NCBI GenBank assembly: GCA_963801715.1
Contig: CAWDGB010000023.1
Location: forward strand, 1 to 64,000
Direction of reading: 5' to 3'
Length of the DNA: 64,000 nt
From: CAVVJA01 sp963801715
Lineage (GTDB): Bacteria; Actinomycetota; Actinomycetes; Mycobacteriales; Jatrophihabitantaceae
The translations under genes and the position numbers were made by a program. Positions 47,052 to 56,351 of this stretch are shown piece after piece. Every line of letters starts with the position of its first letter. The stretch's first letter is position 1. Under the pieces are notes generated by a model, which saw only the letters and a program-made list of their open reading frames with translations, was not told where the DNA came from and did not search any database.

Positions 47052-47384
47052 GCGCGAGCATTGCGAGCTGCACGGCCACTAGGGCCGGGATCTCCGAGAT
47101 CCTGACGACACCTCGGCCGAAGCCTGCGGCGTGGCGCACGCTCTCCCATAGCTAGACTGTATGCGCCGCACTCGGTTCTGCGTTGGGGTGCGACAACCTC
47201 TTGATCTCCATGCATCGCGCCATTTGGGCGGCCCTGCTGGTCACCCCTGGCCAAGGCCAACCTGGGGAACAGCACACAGTCCGAGTGCCGCAGGCGAATC
47301 CCACGCATATACGGCGGCTAACTCTGCCCGTGTTCGAGCGTGGCGAATGGTGTCGCGGGGCGCGATCTGTCAACGACGGCGAGT
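47052..47384. other. Intergenic, no gene seen
   Basis: About 330 bases between the aminotransferase stop and the regulator start. No motif-bearing frame. Confidence 0.45.
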
Positions 47385-48722
47385 TCAGGCCGTCAACGCA
47401 ACACCTCGGCTCGTGACGTCCGTGATCGCGCGATCGAGCATGTCGAGACCGAGGTCCAGCTCGGCGTCGGTGACCGTCAGGGGTGGGGCGATGCGGAAGA
47501 CACCGCCCATCGCCGGAAGCTGCACGATGTTCATGGACAGGCCGAGCTCGAAGCAACGGCGGCTGATAGCGGCGCCGGTCTCCGGCGCGGGTTTGCGCGA
47601 CACGCGGTCGGCCACGATCTCGACGCCAAGGAGGAGCCCTCGGCCTCGGATGTCGCCGATGCACTCGTGGCGCTGCTGCAGTTCCAGCAGGCCGCTGCGT
47701 AGCCGTTGGCCCGCCTGCAGCGCACGGTCCGCTAGTCGCTCCCGCGCTAAGACCTCGATCACCGCCAGGCCGACTGCCGCTGGCAGGGGGTCGGACACGT
47801 GTGTGGTGTAGAAGAGGAAACCGCGTTCGTGAGCTCGCTCTTCAATATCCGGGGTGGTGAGCACAGCGGCCAGCGGCAACCCGGCGCCGAGCGTCTTCGA
47901 CAACGTCAGCACGTCAGGCGTCATCGCGTCACGTTCATAAGCAAACATCCGCCCGGTGCGACCTACCCCGGTCTGCGCCTCGTCGAGCACGAGCAGCATC
48001 CCGCGCTCGTGACACCGCTCGAGCAAAGCAGGCAGGTAACCGTCGGGCAGATCGATCACACCGCCGGAGGACAGGATCGGTTCGGCGATGAAGGCCGCGA
48101 GCCCGCCGGAGGTCTGTCGATCGATGAGGTCGAACCCGTCGTCTAGCTCCTGCCGCCAGTCGAGCTCGCCCTCCGCCGTCGTAAACCGCGGCCGGTAGGC
48201 GTTGGGTGCGGGGATCGCCATCGAGCCGACCGCGGCCGGCCCATAGCCGCGGCGTCCCGCCGAGTACGTGGCAGACGCCGCGGCACCAGTCATGCCGTGC
48301 CAGGACTGGCTGAACCCGACGACCTCCCAGCCCCCGGTGACCAGGCGCGCCATCCGAAGCGCGGCCTCATTGGACTCGGCCCCCGTCGTCAACAGCAGCA
48401 CCCGCTCCAGGCCGGGGGCAAGCGACCCCAGAGCCTCGGCGAGGTCGATGACCGGCCGAGACAGCATCCCGGAGAACAGGTGATCCAGTCGCCCGACCAT
48501 CTCGCGGACGACCTCGACGACCGCCGGATGCGAGTGTCCAAGGATCGCGCTCATCTGGCCGCTGGTGAAGTCCAACACGGCGCGACCCGCAGCGTCATAC
48601 ACATACGAACCGGCCGCACGCTCAGCCACGAACGGCAGAAAATCTCCCGCGCCGCTATAGCGGATCAAGTGGCGGGCGGCCCGAGCCAAATCGGCCCGCT
48701 CGGCAACGAGGGGATCAGTCAC
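47385..48722 (-). CDS. Class III PLP aminotransferase, dialkylglycine-decarboxylase-like
   Basis: 445 aa from GTG 48722. PLP features: TTGAESNEAALRMARLVTGG (phosphate cup), QSWHGMTGAAASATYSAGR, Asp in LLVLDEAQTGVGRTGRM, Schiff-base Lys in LTLSKTLGAGLPLAAVLTT, and Arg in FRIAPPLTVTDAELD. The C-terminal pattern SMNIVQLPAMGGVFRIAPPL resembles 2,2-dialkylglycine decarboxylase more than ornithine or GABA transaminases. Substrate remains an inference. Intact. It is not accompanied by a LysR gene like dgdR. Confidence 0.88.
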   Translation of the reverse strand: MTDPLVAERADLARAARHLIRYSGAGDFLPFVAERAAGSYVYDAAGRAVLDFTSGQMSAILGHSHPAVVEVVREMVGRLDHLFSGMLSRPVIDLAEALGSLAPGLERVLLLTTGAESNEAALRMARLVTGGWEVVGFSQSWHGMTGAAASATYSAGRRGYGPAAVGSMAIPAPNAYRPRFTTAEGELDWRQELDDGFDLIDRQTSGGLAAFIAEPILSSGGVIDLPDGYLPALLERCHERGMLLVLDEAQTGVGRTGRMFAYERDAMTPDVLTLSKTLGAGLPLAAVLTTPDIEERAHERGFLFYTTHVSDPLPAAVGLAVIEVLARERLADRALQAGQRLRSGLLELQQRHECIGDIRGRGLLLGVEIVADRVSRKPAPETGAAISRRCFELGLSMNIVQLPAMGGVFRIAPPLTVTDAELDLGLDMLDRAITDVTSRGVALTA

Positions 48723-48954
48723 CGGTTCAACCTACTTGGCCGGAACAAGGCTCACGGCCACCGAGACGGCAAGCATTGCATGCGCGCGATCAAACACAGT
48801 CGCTGCGCCACGCAAGCCGTGAGGACGTGCGCAACGAGCCCCGCGCGCCCAACGACGCACGAGGCGACCTTCTGACTTCGCCCAAGGCCACGCGGAATTC
48901 GGCGTCCACGTGACGTCGGTGTGAGGAGCCGCGCTGGCGTCCTGCGCCGCGCTC

Positions 48955-49288
48955 GTAGCGCAGAAGGGCAAGCCGACCTTCGACTACAACTGGCTCGGCC
49001 GCGAGTGCTACACGATCGCCTCCTCCGAGAAACTGCCGGCCGGGAAGTGCACGATCCGCTTTGACTTCGCCTACGACGGCGGCGGCGGGTAAGGGCGGCA
49101 CCGGGACGCTGTCGGTCAACGACAAGCAGCTGGCCGAGGGCCGCATCGACAAGACCGTCCCGGTCGTCTTCTCGACCGACGACACCTTCGACGTCGGCGC
49201 CGACTGGGGCACACCGGTGTCGCCGACCTACAAGCCACCGTTCAGGTTCACCGGCGACCTGAGGAAGGTCACCGTCGAAGCCAAATGA
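48955..49288 (+). pseudogene. Arylsulfatase C-terminal remnant
   Basis: Reads KGKPTFDYNWLGRECYTIAS, LPAGKCTIRFDFAYDGGG and, after a shift near 49088, GKGGTGTLSVNDKQLAEGRI, FSTDDTFDVGADWGTPVSP and FRFTGDLRKVTVEAK with stop. This is the beta-sandwich tail found at the C-terminus of large arylsulfatases. The sulfatase catalytic domain (CxPSR) is absent. It starts abruptly near the aminotransferase start. Confidence 0.72.
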
Positions 49289-50135
49289 TCCGCACACAAT
49301 CACTGAAGTCGACCTGCTGGGCGAGACGGTCGAGGATCGCCGTGATGCGTTCGATATCGGCGATGACGTCCGCCGGGCCGTGGTGGTGTGCCGCAGGCCG
49401 AGTCGGCCAGCCGAGCCAGGATGCGGTCGTGCCCGACGAGCACGCACACCGCGCCCACCGACCGATCTCGGCGACCCGCTCACCCAACCCACCTGCCACG
49501 ACACGACCATGTCATCCGGCGGCTCGCTCAGCGAAGCCAGGCGAGGTGTGAGTCCGGTCAGATCGGCTTGCAGGCCGCGCGCACCGCCTGGACAGTGCCC
49601 CGCGAGAGGCCGATCAAGCGCGCTACCAGGCGACACGCGATGATCTGTCCTCCCAAAATAATCATGCAGTACTCCAGCCGGGCTATTCCTCGTCATGCCG
49701 GGCGACGCGCCGCTGCCTGGGTCGAGAGGAGGGCACTCCGGAGATCTCCTGATCCGGTGCGACGGGCCCGAATCGGCGATCCCGGTAGCCCTACCGACGT
49801 GCTCGGCGACTATCGGTCGACGCGCGCAACACCGTCAGGTACACGCGACAGTCGCTCACCGAGTGCGCGTTATTCAACCAGGTCAGGAGTTCGGGGGCGC
49901 CGTCCCAGGTGTTGTGGTTAGCCCCGTCTGCGGGCATTTCATTGGACGGGTCATCTGCGATACTCGTCTGCTCGAGTTCTAGGGTTGAAGGTCCGGGATC
50001 GCTTGCACGGCAACCGTTCCCCGGCGGGTGTGCCGATTGAGGCGCCTCGTGTGGGCCGGCGGCACTCGTCCGGACTTCCCTTGCCGACTCGATCAGGGTC
50101 GGGTTGACTTTCACCCGACCGGAGGGGAGTTCGGC
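49289..50135. other. No recognisable gene
   Basis: About 850 bases. A minus-strand frame over about 49270-49600 (GPADVIADIERITAILDRLA) looks partly coding but is broken and unassigned. ACCGGAGGGGAG before 50136 is the next ribosome binding site. Confidence 0.4.
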
Positions 50136-50979
50136 ATGGCGTCAATTTCCGAGCGGGAGAACCGGGAGATCGAGGCGGCCAACGCCTCTGGCAACACCCC
50201 GGTCGTCTTCATCCACGGCCTCTGGCTGCTGCCGAGCAGCTGGGCCAACTGGGCGGACTTCTTCAAGCAGGCCGGCTACGCGCCGCTGACGCCGGACTGG
50301 CCAGACGATCCGGAAACGGTTGAAGAGGCCCGGGCGAACCCGGACGTCCTCGCCAAGAAGACCTTGAAGCAGGTCGCCGATCACACCACCGAGATCATCA
50401 ATGCCTTGGACAAGAAACCAGCGGTAATGGGGCACTCGACCGGGGGCTTGCTGGCGCAGATGCTCGCGGGCCGGGGCCTCGTCGGCGGCCACGGTGGCGA
50501 TCGACCCCGGGGTCTTCCGCGGCGTTCTGCCTCTGCCGGCCTCCGTGCTCAAGGGGGTGGGCCCGTTCCTGGTCAACCCGCTCACGCGCGGCCGCGCGAT
50601 CACGCTCACGTTCGACCAGTTCAAGTACGGCTGGGCGAACGCGCTGGACGAGAAGGAGGCGAAGGAGCTCTACGACACGTTCCACGTCGCCGGCTCCGGG
50701 ATCGCTCTCGTGCAGATGGGCAACGCGAACCTCAACCCGTGGACGGAGGCGAAGGTGAACACGAAGAACCCCGACCGCGGTCCCCTGCTGATCATCGACG
50801 GCGAGAAGGACCACACGGTGCCGTGGGCGATCGCGAACGCCGCCTACAAGCGGCAGAGGCGCAACCCCGCCGTGACGGAGATCGTGAAGATGCCGAACCG
50901 AGGCCACTCCCTCACGATCGACCACGGCTGGCGCGAGGTCGCCCAGACGGCGCTCGACTTCGTCAAGCGGTTCGCCTAA
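50136..50979 (+). pseudogene. Alpha/beta hydrolase, one frameshift
   Basis: ATG 50136 with GGAGGGGAG. Reads NTPVVFIHGLWLLPSSWANW, PLTPDWPDDPETVEEARANP, nucleophile elbow KPAVMGHSTGGLLAQMLAG; then a shift near 50477 to VAIDPGVFRGVLPLPAS, acid loop PLLIIDGEKDHTVPW, and His in MPNRGHSLTIDHGW. Joined about 280 aa with a complete Ser-Asp-His set, like haloperoxidase/lipase-type hydrolases. One base from intact. Confidence 0.82.
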
Positions 50980-50983
50980 GCGG

Positions 50984-51350
50984 TCACCGCGCGGCGGCGA
51001 CGCCCTTACAGGAAGGCGCGCAACGCCGCAGGTAGAGCAGGCCGGAGCACGGCCCCGATCGATACCGGGGTGTCGCGGACGCGGTGGCGACGCCGAGGCT
51101 GAGTAGGGCGATGGAGGACGAGATAGCGGACGCTGGCGAGCGCGGCGGCGCGCAGTGTCGGACTGTCGCTGACCGACACGAGCGCGTAGCCGTGGGCTGT
51201 GTTGAGGCCGCCGGTGGGGAGCATGAGGCGCCCGACCACAATGCAGCCGGCTACGGCGAGCAGACTGGCGACGAGCGCCAGTCCGGCCACGTTCGCAGCC
51301 TTGTGGTCTACGGCGACGTTAGCCAGCAGGCCGACGCTATCCTCGACCGG
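50984..51350 (-). pseudogene. ABC-2-type permease remnant
   Basis: From the 51350 side: DHKAANVAGLALVASLLAVA, LMLPTGGLNTAHGYALVSVS and LRAAALASVRYLVLHR; then pieces in two other frames, ALLSLGVATA, VRDTPVSIGAVL and GLLYLRRC. The order matches ABC-2 permeases of actinobacterial export systems. Three or more shifts, no start and no ATPase partner: a decayed gene end. Confidence 0.55.
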
Positions 51351-51555
51351 CTGCAACCGGCGTCATGCCGTGCGACGGCGCCTGGCCGCTATCGAACATT
51401 GACTTGTTCCAACGCTGGGTCGGCGCCGGCAAACGGAGCTGACGTGGCCCGATCGGGCGATGCCGGTCTGTCGCAATCCGGCTGCCCGACTTGGCCGTCG
51501 GAATACCGTCTGGTGTCGGGTTCGTTGAGCTGTACGTCGGAAGGAACGTGAGGCG

Positions 51556-51678
51556 ATGAAGGTCAGGAACTCGTTGAAGTCGCTCAAACTGAAAGAGGGT
51601 GCGGTCGTCGTCCGACGGCACGGCCGTGCCGTCGTGGTGAACAAGAAGCACCCGCGATGGAAAGCCCGCCAGGGCTGA
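51556..51678 (+). CDS. 50S ribosomal protein bL36, Cys-free paralogue
   Basis: 40 aa: MKVRNSLKSLKLKEGAVVVR then RHGRAVVVNKKHPRWKARQG. ATG 51556 follows GAAGGAACGTGAGG. The four zinc-binding Cys/His positions of the standard bL36 are absent, marking the zinc-independent (C-minus, YkgO-like) form that replaces the zinc form when zinc is scarce. In many bacteria it is under Zur control; no clear Zur box is seen upstream. A stand-alone gene away from the ribosomal operons, as usual for this form. Confidence 0.92.
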   Translation: MKVRNSLKSLKLKEGAVVVRRHGRAVVVNKKHPRWKARQG

Positions 51679-51798
51679 GGTTGCCAGCTGAGTGGACGCC
51701 GCTCGTGGCGACGCGCAGGGTGCGCGTAACCGTCTGGCGGCGGCTCATCGCGGCACGTGCACAGGGGGTTCTGTTTCGGAGGAGGTGGCCGGACCGCG

Positions 51799-53604
51799 AT
51801 GAAGCAGCCCGCAGCCGGCCCTGAGGGCGCTGACGCAACTGGGTTTTCTCCGCGCTCTTCTGCTGGGGGGAGCGGGGCAGCTTCGCAGCAGGCTCAGGCC
51901 GGGCGCAGCCCGGTCCTGGATGTGGCGCAGGTTGAGGTGCTGCGCAGGTACGGCAGTGAGCATGAGATGGCCGCGGGAGACGTGCTGTTTGCCGACGGGG
52001 ATGTGACCTATGACCTGATCGTGGTGCTGGCAGGCGAGGCGCGGATCGTTGAACGCCGCGGTCAGCCGGGCGAGACGGTTATCGCGACTTATGGCCGGTC
52101 GCAGTTCCTGGGCGAGATCGGCCTGCTCACCGGCCAGCGGGCTTACCTGAGCGCGGTGGCGAGCACGGCCGGGCGGGTGCTGCGCGTTCCGGTAGAGCGG
52201 GTGCGGGTGGTCATGGCGCAGGAGCCCGGTCTCAGCGAGCTGATCCTGCGGACGTTCCTGCTCCGGCATTCGATCTTGACGGGCCGGGGCTCGGGCCTGA
52301 CGCTGATCGGATCCCGGTTTGATGCCGGCACTCGGCGGCTGCTGGAGGTCCTGGCGCGCAACCGGCTGGCGTCGAGATGGCTGGAGCTGGAGGGATCACC
52401 TGAGGCCGAGGGGATGCTTCGGGAGCTGGATGTGCCCGTCGGGGACCTGCCGCTCGTCGTAGTGCCTGGCGGGCCGCTGCTGAGGAACCCGGGCAGCCGC
52501 GAGTTGCTCGATGCGCTGGGCATGTCCGGCCCGAGCGACCCCGATCTGTCGGCCGTGTGCGATCTGCTGGTGGTGGGAGCCGGTCCCGGCGGTCTGGCGG
52601 CCGCCGTGTACGGCGGGTCTGACGGGATGGCGACGGTCCTGGCCGAGGACACCGCGCTGGGCGGCCAGGCGGGTACGTCGTCCCGGATCGAGAACTACCT
52701 GGGCTTCCCGGCGGGCCTGTCCGGGGAGGAGCTGGCCGCGCGGGCGGCCTTGCAGGCGCAGAAGTTCGGCGTACGGATCAAACTTGCGGCCAAAGCGGTG
52801 TCGCTGTCATCAGACGCCGGTGTGCACCGGGTCAGCTTCGACGATGGCGATGCGATCACCGCGAAGTCGGTCATCATCGCGACCGGGGCGCGTTACAACC
52901 GGCTGCCGGTGGATCGGCTGGCCGAGTTTGAGGGCGTCGGCGTGTACTACGCGGCTACCCAGATGGAGGCCCAGGCCTGCCGTGCTGACCCGGTCGCGAT
53001 CGTCGGCGGCGGCAACTCCGCCGGCCAGGCCGCGCTGTTCCTGAGCCGAAGCAGCGCCCAGGTGGACGTCATCATCCGGGGGGAAACGCTTCAGGCTTCC
53101 ATGTCGCGCTACCTGATCGATCAGATCGAGCGGAACCCGCGCATTACCGTCATGCCGGGAACGCAAGTCACCGCGCTGCTCGGGAAAGATCAACTAGAGG
53201 GCGTCGAGCTGCTGGATACCGGCCGGCAGCGGAGGTCAGTACTGGCAGTGCGCGGCCTGTTCGTTTTCATCGGCGCACAGCCCAGCACCCAGTGGCTGGC
53301 GGGCCAGCTCGCCGAAGACACGCGCGGGTTCCTCCTCACCGGCAGCAACATCCCGCAAGCTCACCTCGACGACAGGGATCAGGTGCCGCTGTTCCTGGAA
53401 ACCAGCCGGCCTGGGATCTTCGCCGTCGGCGACGTCCGCAGCGGGTCAGTCAAACGGGCCGCCACCGCCATCGGAGAGGGCTCGATGGCGGTGCGGCTTG
53501 TCTTCGAACGCCTCCAGGCCACCGGGAGTGCGGTCGCCGATCCACCCCGCGCCGACAGCGAAGGTCGCAGCGCCCGACTTGCCATGTCGCCCGGCCGGAC
53601 ATGA
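51799..53604 (+). CDS. Cyclic-nucleotide-binding / thioredoxin-reductase-like fusion lacking the CxxC
   Basis: 601 aa from ATG 51799. Residues about 45-150 form a CRP-type cNMP domain (GDVLFADGDVTYDLIVVLAG; FLGEIGLLTGQRAYLSAVAS); 150-250 is a linker with a thioredoxin-like look. From about 255 a TrxR-like flavoprotein follows: FAD motif LLVVGAGPGGLAAAVYGGSD, GGQAGTSSRIENYLGFPAGL, NADPH motif VAIVGGGNSAGQAALFLSRS, FAD-closing GIFAVGDVRSGSVKRAATAI. Where TrxR has the CATC redox pair the sequence is GVYYAATQMEAQ, with no CxxC. It cannot reduce thioredoxin in the usual way; regulation or another electron acceptor is likely. Intact. Confidence 0.88.
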   Translation: MKQPAAGPEGADATGFSPRSSAGGSGAASQQAQAGRSPVLDVAQVEVLRRYGSEHEMAAGDVLFADGDVTYDLIVVLAGEARIVERRGQPGETVIATYGRSQFLGEIGLLTGQRAYLSAVASTAGRVLRVPVERVRVVMAQEPGLSELILRTFLLRHSILTGRGSGLTLIGSRFDAGTRRLLEVLARNRLASRWLELEGSPEAEGMLRELDVPVGDLPLVVVPGGPLLRNPGSRELLDALGMSGPSDPDLSAVCDLLVVGAGPGGLAAAVYGGSDGMATVLAEDTALGGQAGTSSRIENYLGFPAGLSGEELAARAALQAQKFGVRIKLAAKAVSLSSDAGVHRVSFDDGDAITAKSVIIATGARYNRLPVDRLAEFEGVGVYYAATQMEAQACRADPVAIVGGGNSAGQAALFLSRSSAQVDVIIRGETLQASMSRYLIDQIERNPRITVMPGTQVTALLGKDQLEGVELLDTGRQRRSVLAVRGLFVFIGAQPSTQWLAGQLAEDTRGFLLTGSNIPQAHLDDRDQVPLFLETSRPGIFAVGDVRSGSVKRAATAIGEGSMAVRLVFERLQATGSAVADPPRADSEGRSARLAMSPGRT

Positions 53605-54228
53605 CGAACCAGATGGCAACAATCGAAGCGACCCCGATCGGGACGGAGATTGTCGGCATGTGGACCGAGGGAAGGTAGCGCGGCCACAGCCACACCAGCC
53701 GCGTCTTCGCCCCGCTGACGACCGGGGACGAATGGTGGCGGACCGGCATTCCACCTGCTGCGCCTGCTCAGGGACCGCCTGTCCGGTCGCGTTCTCCTGC
53801 CCGAGGAGCCGCACGTCGTTGACGGAATACCCGGCGTCCATGTGATCAGTCGCGTCGACTTCAACTGGGACTGCCGCGTCGCCTTATGGCCGCTGATGCG
53901 CGCGTTCCGCAACGACCGGATGGCCACCCGGCCACGCCTTCCGGCCGCACGACAGGGCTGCCTGGCACGGCATTCCAGCAAACGGCTCCCGCTGTGGGAT
54001 GCGCTGAGGTCCTGTAGTCCGCGCGGTAGCCGTCGACACGTGCGGGCGATGCTCGGCACGTGTGGCATACAGATGGATCCGTCAGATCGCCTGCGATGTA
54101 AGTGCTGATGCCAATCTCCGCATGTTCCGGCGACAGCATGAGCGTGCGTTGATACGCATGCTTCTCTTGCGACACACGGAATGTCTGCAAAATCGCGAAG
54201 CGGCGCGCGTATTGGTCGGTACCGTCGG
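53605..54228. other. No recognisable gene
   Basis: About 620 bases between convergent genes. Minus-strand frames here are broken and motif-free. Confidence 0.4.
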
Positions 54229-54783
54229 CTACGACCGTCGTCCGAACCAATCGAGCAGCAGACTCTGCGGTGCAGTGTTGGGAGGCGGAGTGCCGCTCGG
54301 GCCTGAGCCATACGCCCCGAAGGCGAGCATGTCGTCCAAGTGCGGCTCGACCACCTTCATTAGAGCGACAACAACTCCCTGATCAAGGGTCTCGTCGAGC
54401 CGGGCCGCACGCAGGAGGTCCCACGCGTGGACCACCAGGTCAACGAGACGGAACCGTAAGAAGGCTGCGGCGGAGACGTAGCCGTTTGGGCCGGCAACGG
54501 GCTGCCCGGGCGGCGCCGCGGCGAACGCTTGTGCTTGGTGTCGGGCCGACTCGACCACGGCAGTGACTGGGTCATCCCCGAGCTGATCAGCTCTGAGCAT
54601 GTTCCGCGCCTCATCGCGATCAACGCCTGCCAGCAGCAGCGCCGTGAAGCGGTTTCCGACCACGACGTGCTCAACCAACTCGCGCACCGAGATTGCCGAC
54701 GGCGTCGGCCGATCCCATGAGTCCGGTGGCAGTTGACGCACGACCCGTTCGAACTCAGCGGACGCTGCATCGAGCAACTGCAC
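54229..54783 (-). CDS. TIGR03086-family (DinB/mycothiol-type) metal-binding protein
   Basis: 184 aa from GTG 54783. Four-helix bundle of the maleylpyruvate-isomerase/DinB-like fold: VRELVEHVVVGNRFTALLLA (His), FRLVDLVVHAWDLLRA (His), with ALMKVVEPHLDDMLAFGAYG downstream. These positions match TIGR03086 proteins, presumed to bind a metal and possibly use mycothiol. Substrate unknown. Intact. Confidence 0.85.
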   Translation of the reverse strand: MQLLDAASAEFERVVRQLPPDSWDRPTPSAISVRELVEHVVVGNRFTALLLAGVDRDEARNMLRADQLGDDPVTAVVESARHQAQAFAAAPPGQPVAGPNGYVSAAAFLRFRLVDLVVHAWDLLRAARLDETLDQGVVVALMKVVEPHLDDMLAFGAYGSGPSGTPPPNTAPQSLLLDWFGRRS

Positions 54784-55095
54784 GTCTCGCTAGCCTAGCG
54801 CCGCGGCCCGTGATCACCGGGAGGCGTCTGCCTGGCGCACCGCCGGGCCGAGCACCTAATCCTCACGCCAGGACACTGAGCAATCGGGTCAGCCGCTGAC
54901 ATAGGTGCATTGGTTCAGCTCGAGACCCGTCGCTCTGCGCGTGCGGTTGAAGGCGAAACCTGATCGCCGGCGCGCGGATGAGACTGCATGCACGCCTCGG
55001 TCCGAGAAGCAGACCGATCCGCTCATATCCGCTCTGGCAATGTCGCAGGCGAACCCTCGAAGCGTTTGGCCCAGGCAGGTGGCGGCAAAGCGGTG
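54784..55095. other. Intergenic, no gene seen
   Basis: About 310 bases between two leftward genes. Nothing assigned. Confidence 0.45.
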
Positions 55096-55632
55096 TCAAC
55101 CGAGCTCAGCCACCGCCGGCACCGGTTCGAACACAAAGACGTAGCGGATGCCGGTTCGCCGCAGGTAGGTGTCGTGGGCGGGCCAGAAAGACAGCAACCG
55201 CGGCATGGCCCGATCAATCTCCTCCTTCGTTGCCGACCGGGCCCGGTAGCTGGCAACCGTCGACCCGATCTGAATCGTCACCAGCGGGTCCGCGCGCAAA
55301 TTGCCCGGCCAACTAGCCGGCGCGGCCAAGCCAAAGTTCTCGCTCGCCGCGACCAGATTGTGCCCATCTCGCACGTAGAACACCGGGACGCTTCTCGGCT
55401 TACCGGTCTTGCGGCCCCGAGTCGTCAGCAACATCGTCGGCAGGCTCGGACCGGTCAGGGTGATCCGGCCGCCACTGGTGCGGTACAGGACCCGGTCCAG
55501 CTTGGACCCGGCATACCTGATCACCACCGTGAACGACCGAACATGCCCGAGCCGTTGCACCGCACGGGTGAACGGCCCGTAGCGATGGCCGTCTGTGAGC
55601 GGCGGTAGCGCAGGCGGGTTCAGCTTCGACAT
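55096..55632 (-). CDS. Deazaflavin (F420)-dependent nitroreductase-like protein, Ddn family
   Basis: 178 aa. ATG 55632 has GAGGGG at proper distance; an ATG two codons upstream is too close. Split-barrel fold: PSLPTMLLTTRGRKTGKPRS then VPVFYVRDGHNLVAASENFG, APASWPGNLRADPLVTIQIG, and DRAMPRLLSFWPAHDTYLRR. The TTRGRKTGKPR and NLRADP patterns are those of F420-binding Ddn-like enzymes. Physiological substrate unknown. Intact; the N-terminus is longer than in minimal members. Confidence 0.88.
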   Translation of the reverse strand: MSKLNPPALPPLTDGHRYGPFTRAVQRLGHVRSFTVVIRYAGSKLDRVLYRTSGGRITLTGPSLPTMLLTTRGRKTGKPRSVPVFYVRDGHNLVAASENFGLAAPASWPGNLRADPLVTIQIGSTVASYRARSATKEEIDRAMPRLLSFWPAHDTYLRRTGIRYVFVFEPVPAVAELG

Positions 55633-55699
55633 GATCATTCCCCTCGAACGAGGCGTAAGCGTGCCGTTCGCCGGATCGCCGCGGCCGGGCCGGACACTC

Positions 55700-55900
55700 A
55701 AGGTGGCGATCAGCCGAGGCTGCTGATCGCGGACGCTTATCCTCCGACACGGCGTCCGGGTCGGCGATCTCGTACATGGCGTGCAGCAACCACACGGAAT
55801 CGGCCGAGCCGCGAGCGTCATAGCCGGTCGGCCTGTCACCTCGCCGCGAGCGGTCAGCGACCCAGCTCAGCTCGTCGGCCAGGGCGGCGCGCAGCTGCAT
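55700..55900 (-). pseudogene. Truncated hypothetical protein N-terminus
   Basis: ATG 55900 gives MQLRAALADELSWVADRSRR, then GDRPTGYDARGSADSVWLLH and AMYEIADPDAVSED. The LLHAMYE segment looks like a conserved actinobacterial protein of unknown function. The frame then becomes Arg-rich and runs into the Ddn-like gene, so the C-terminal part is lost. Confidence 0.35.
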
Positions 55901-56101
55901 TGACGCCACGTCACAAGCATGGCGGTCGACCGTCGTACGGCAACCCGAAATTCGGTCATGGCACCCGCCGTTCCACGGTCGTTCGACGAGCCAGCGCCCG
56001 AACACGGCCTCGTAATGTGCTTACCGGGTCGCCCACGTCGCCGCTATGTCCTTGTCCTGACGCCGGGCCGACATCGCTGTATCCGCGACGAGCATGAGAG
56101 A

Positions 56102-56345
56102 GGCCTACGGCGTCGGCACGGTCGTCGCGGCCGCCGTCATCGGTGATGTCGCCACGATCAGCCGCTCCCCACCCGCGATCGCTTCGCCGCCTACAGCGGC
56201 ACCGCACCCATCGAAGCGTCCTCCTGCAACGGGATGATCCACCGGCTCTCCCGGCGGAGCAACCGACACCTCATCCACGCCATCCCCAATGGCCGCAGTC
56301 GCGCAGACCGCCCACCGCGGACACGCATCCGGTGGCCTCGGCGGC
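56102..56345 (+). pseudogene. IS110-family transposase C-terminal remnant
   Basis: Reads AYGVGTVVAAAVIGDVATIS, then after a shift RDRFAAYSGTAPIEASSCNG and MIHRLSRRSNRHLIHAI, and in a third frame MAAVAQTAHRGHASGGLGGD. This is the transposase_20 (IS116/IS110/IS902) domain with its conserved GTAP and Ser region. Only about 80 residues remain, over three frames; the DEDD N-terminal domain is missing. Confidence 0.72.
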
Positions 56346-56351
56346 GACTTC

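Noticed and set aside
44247..48722. A maltose or dgdR/dgdA regulon
   Set aside because: The regulator is MalT-like in build only, with no sugar genes nearby, and the aminotransferase is not paired with a LysR gene, so no pathway was assigned.
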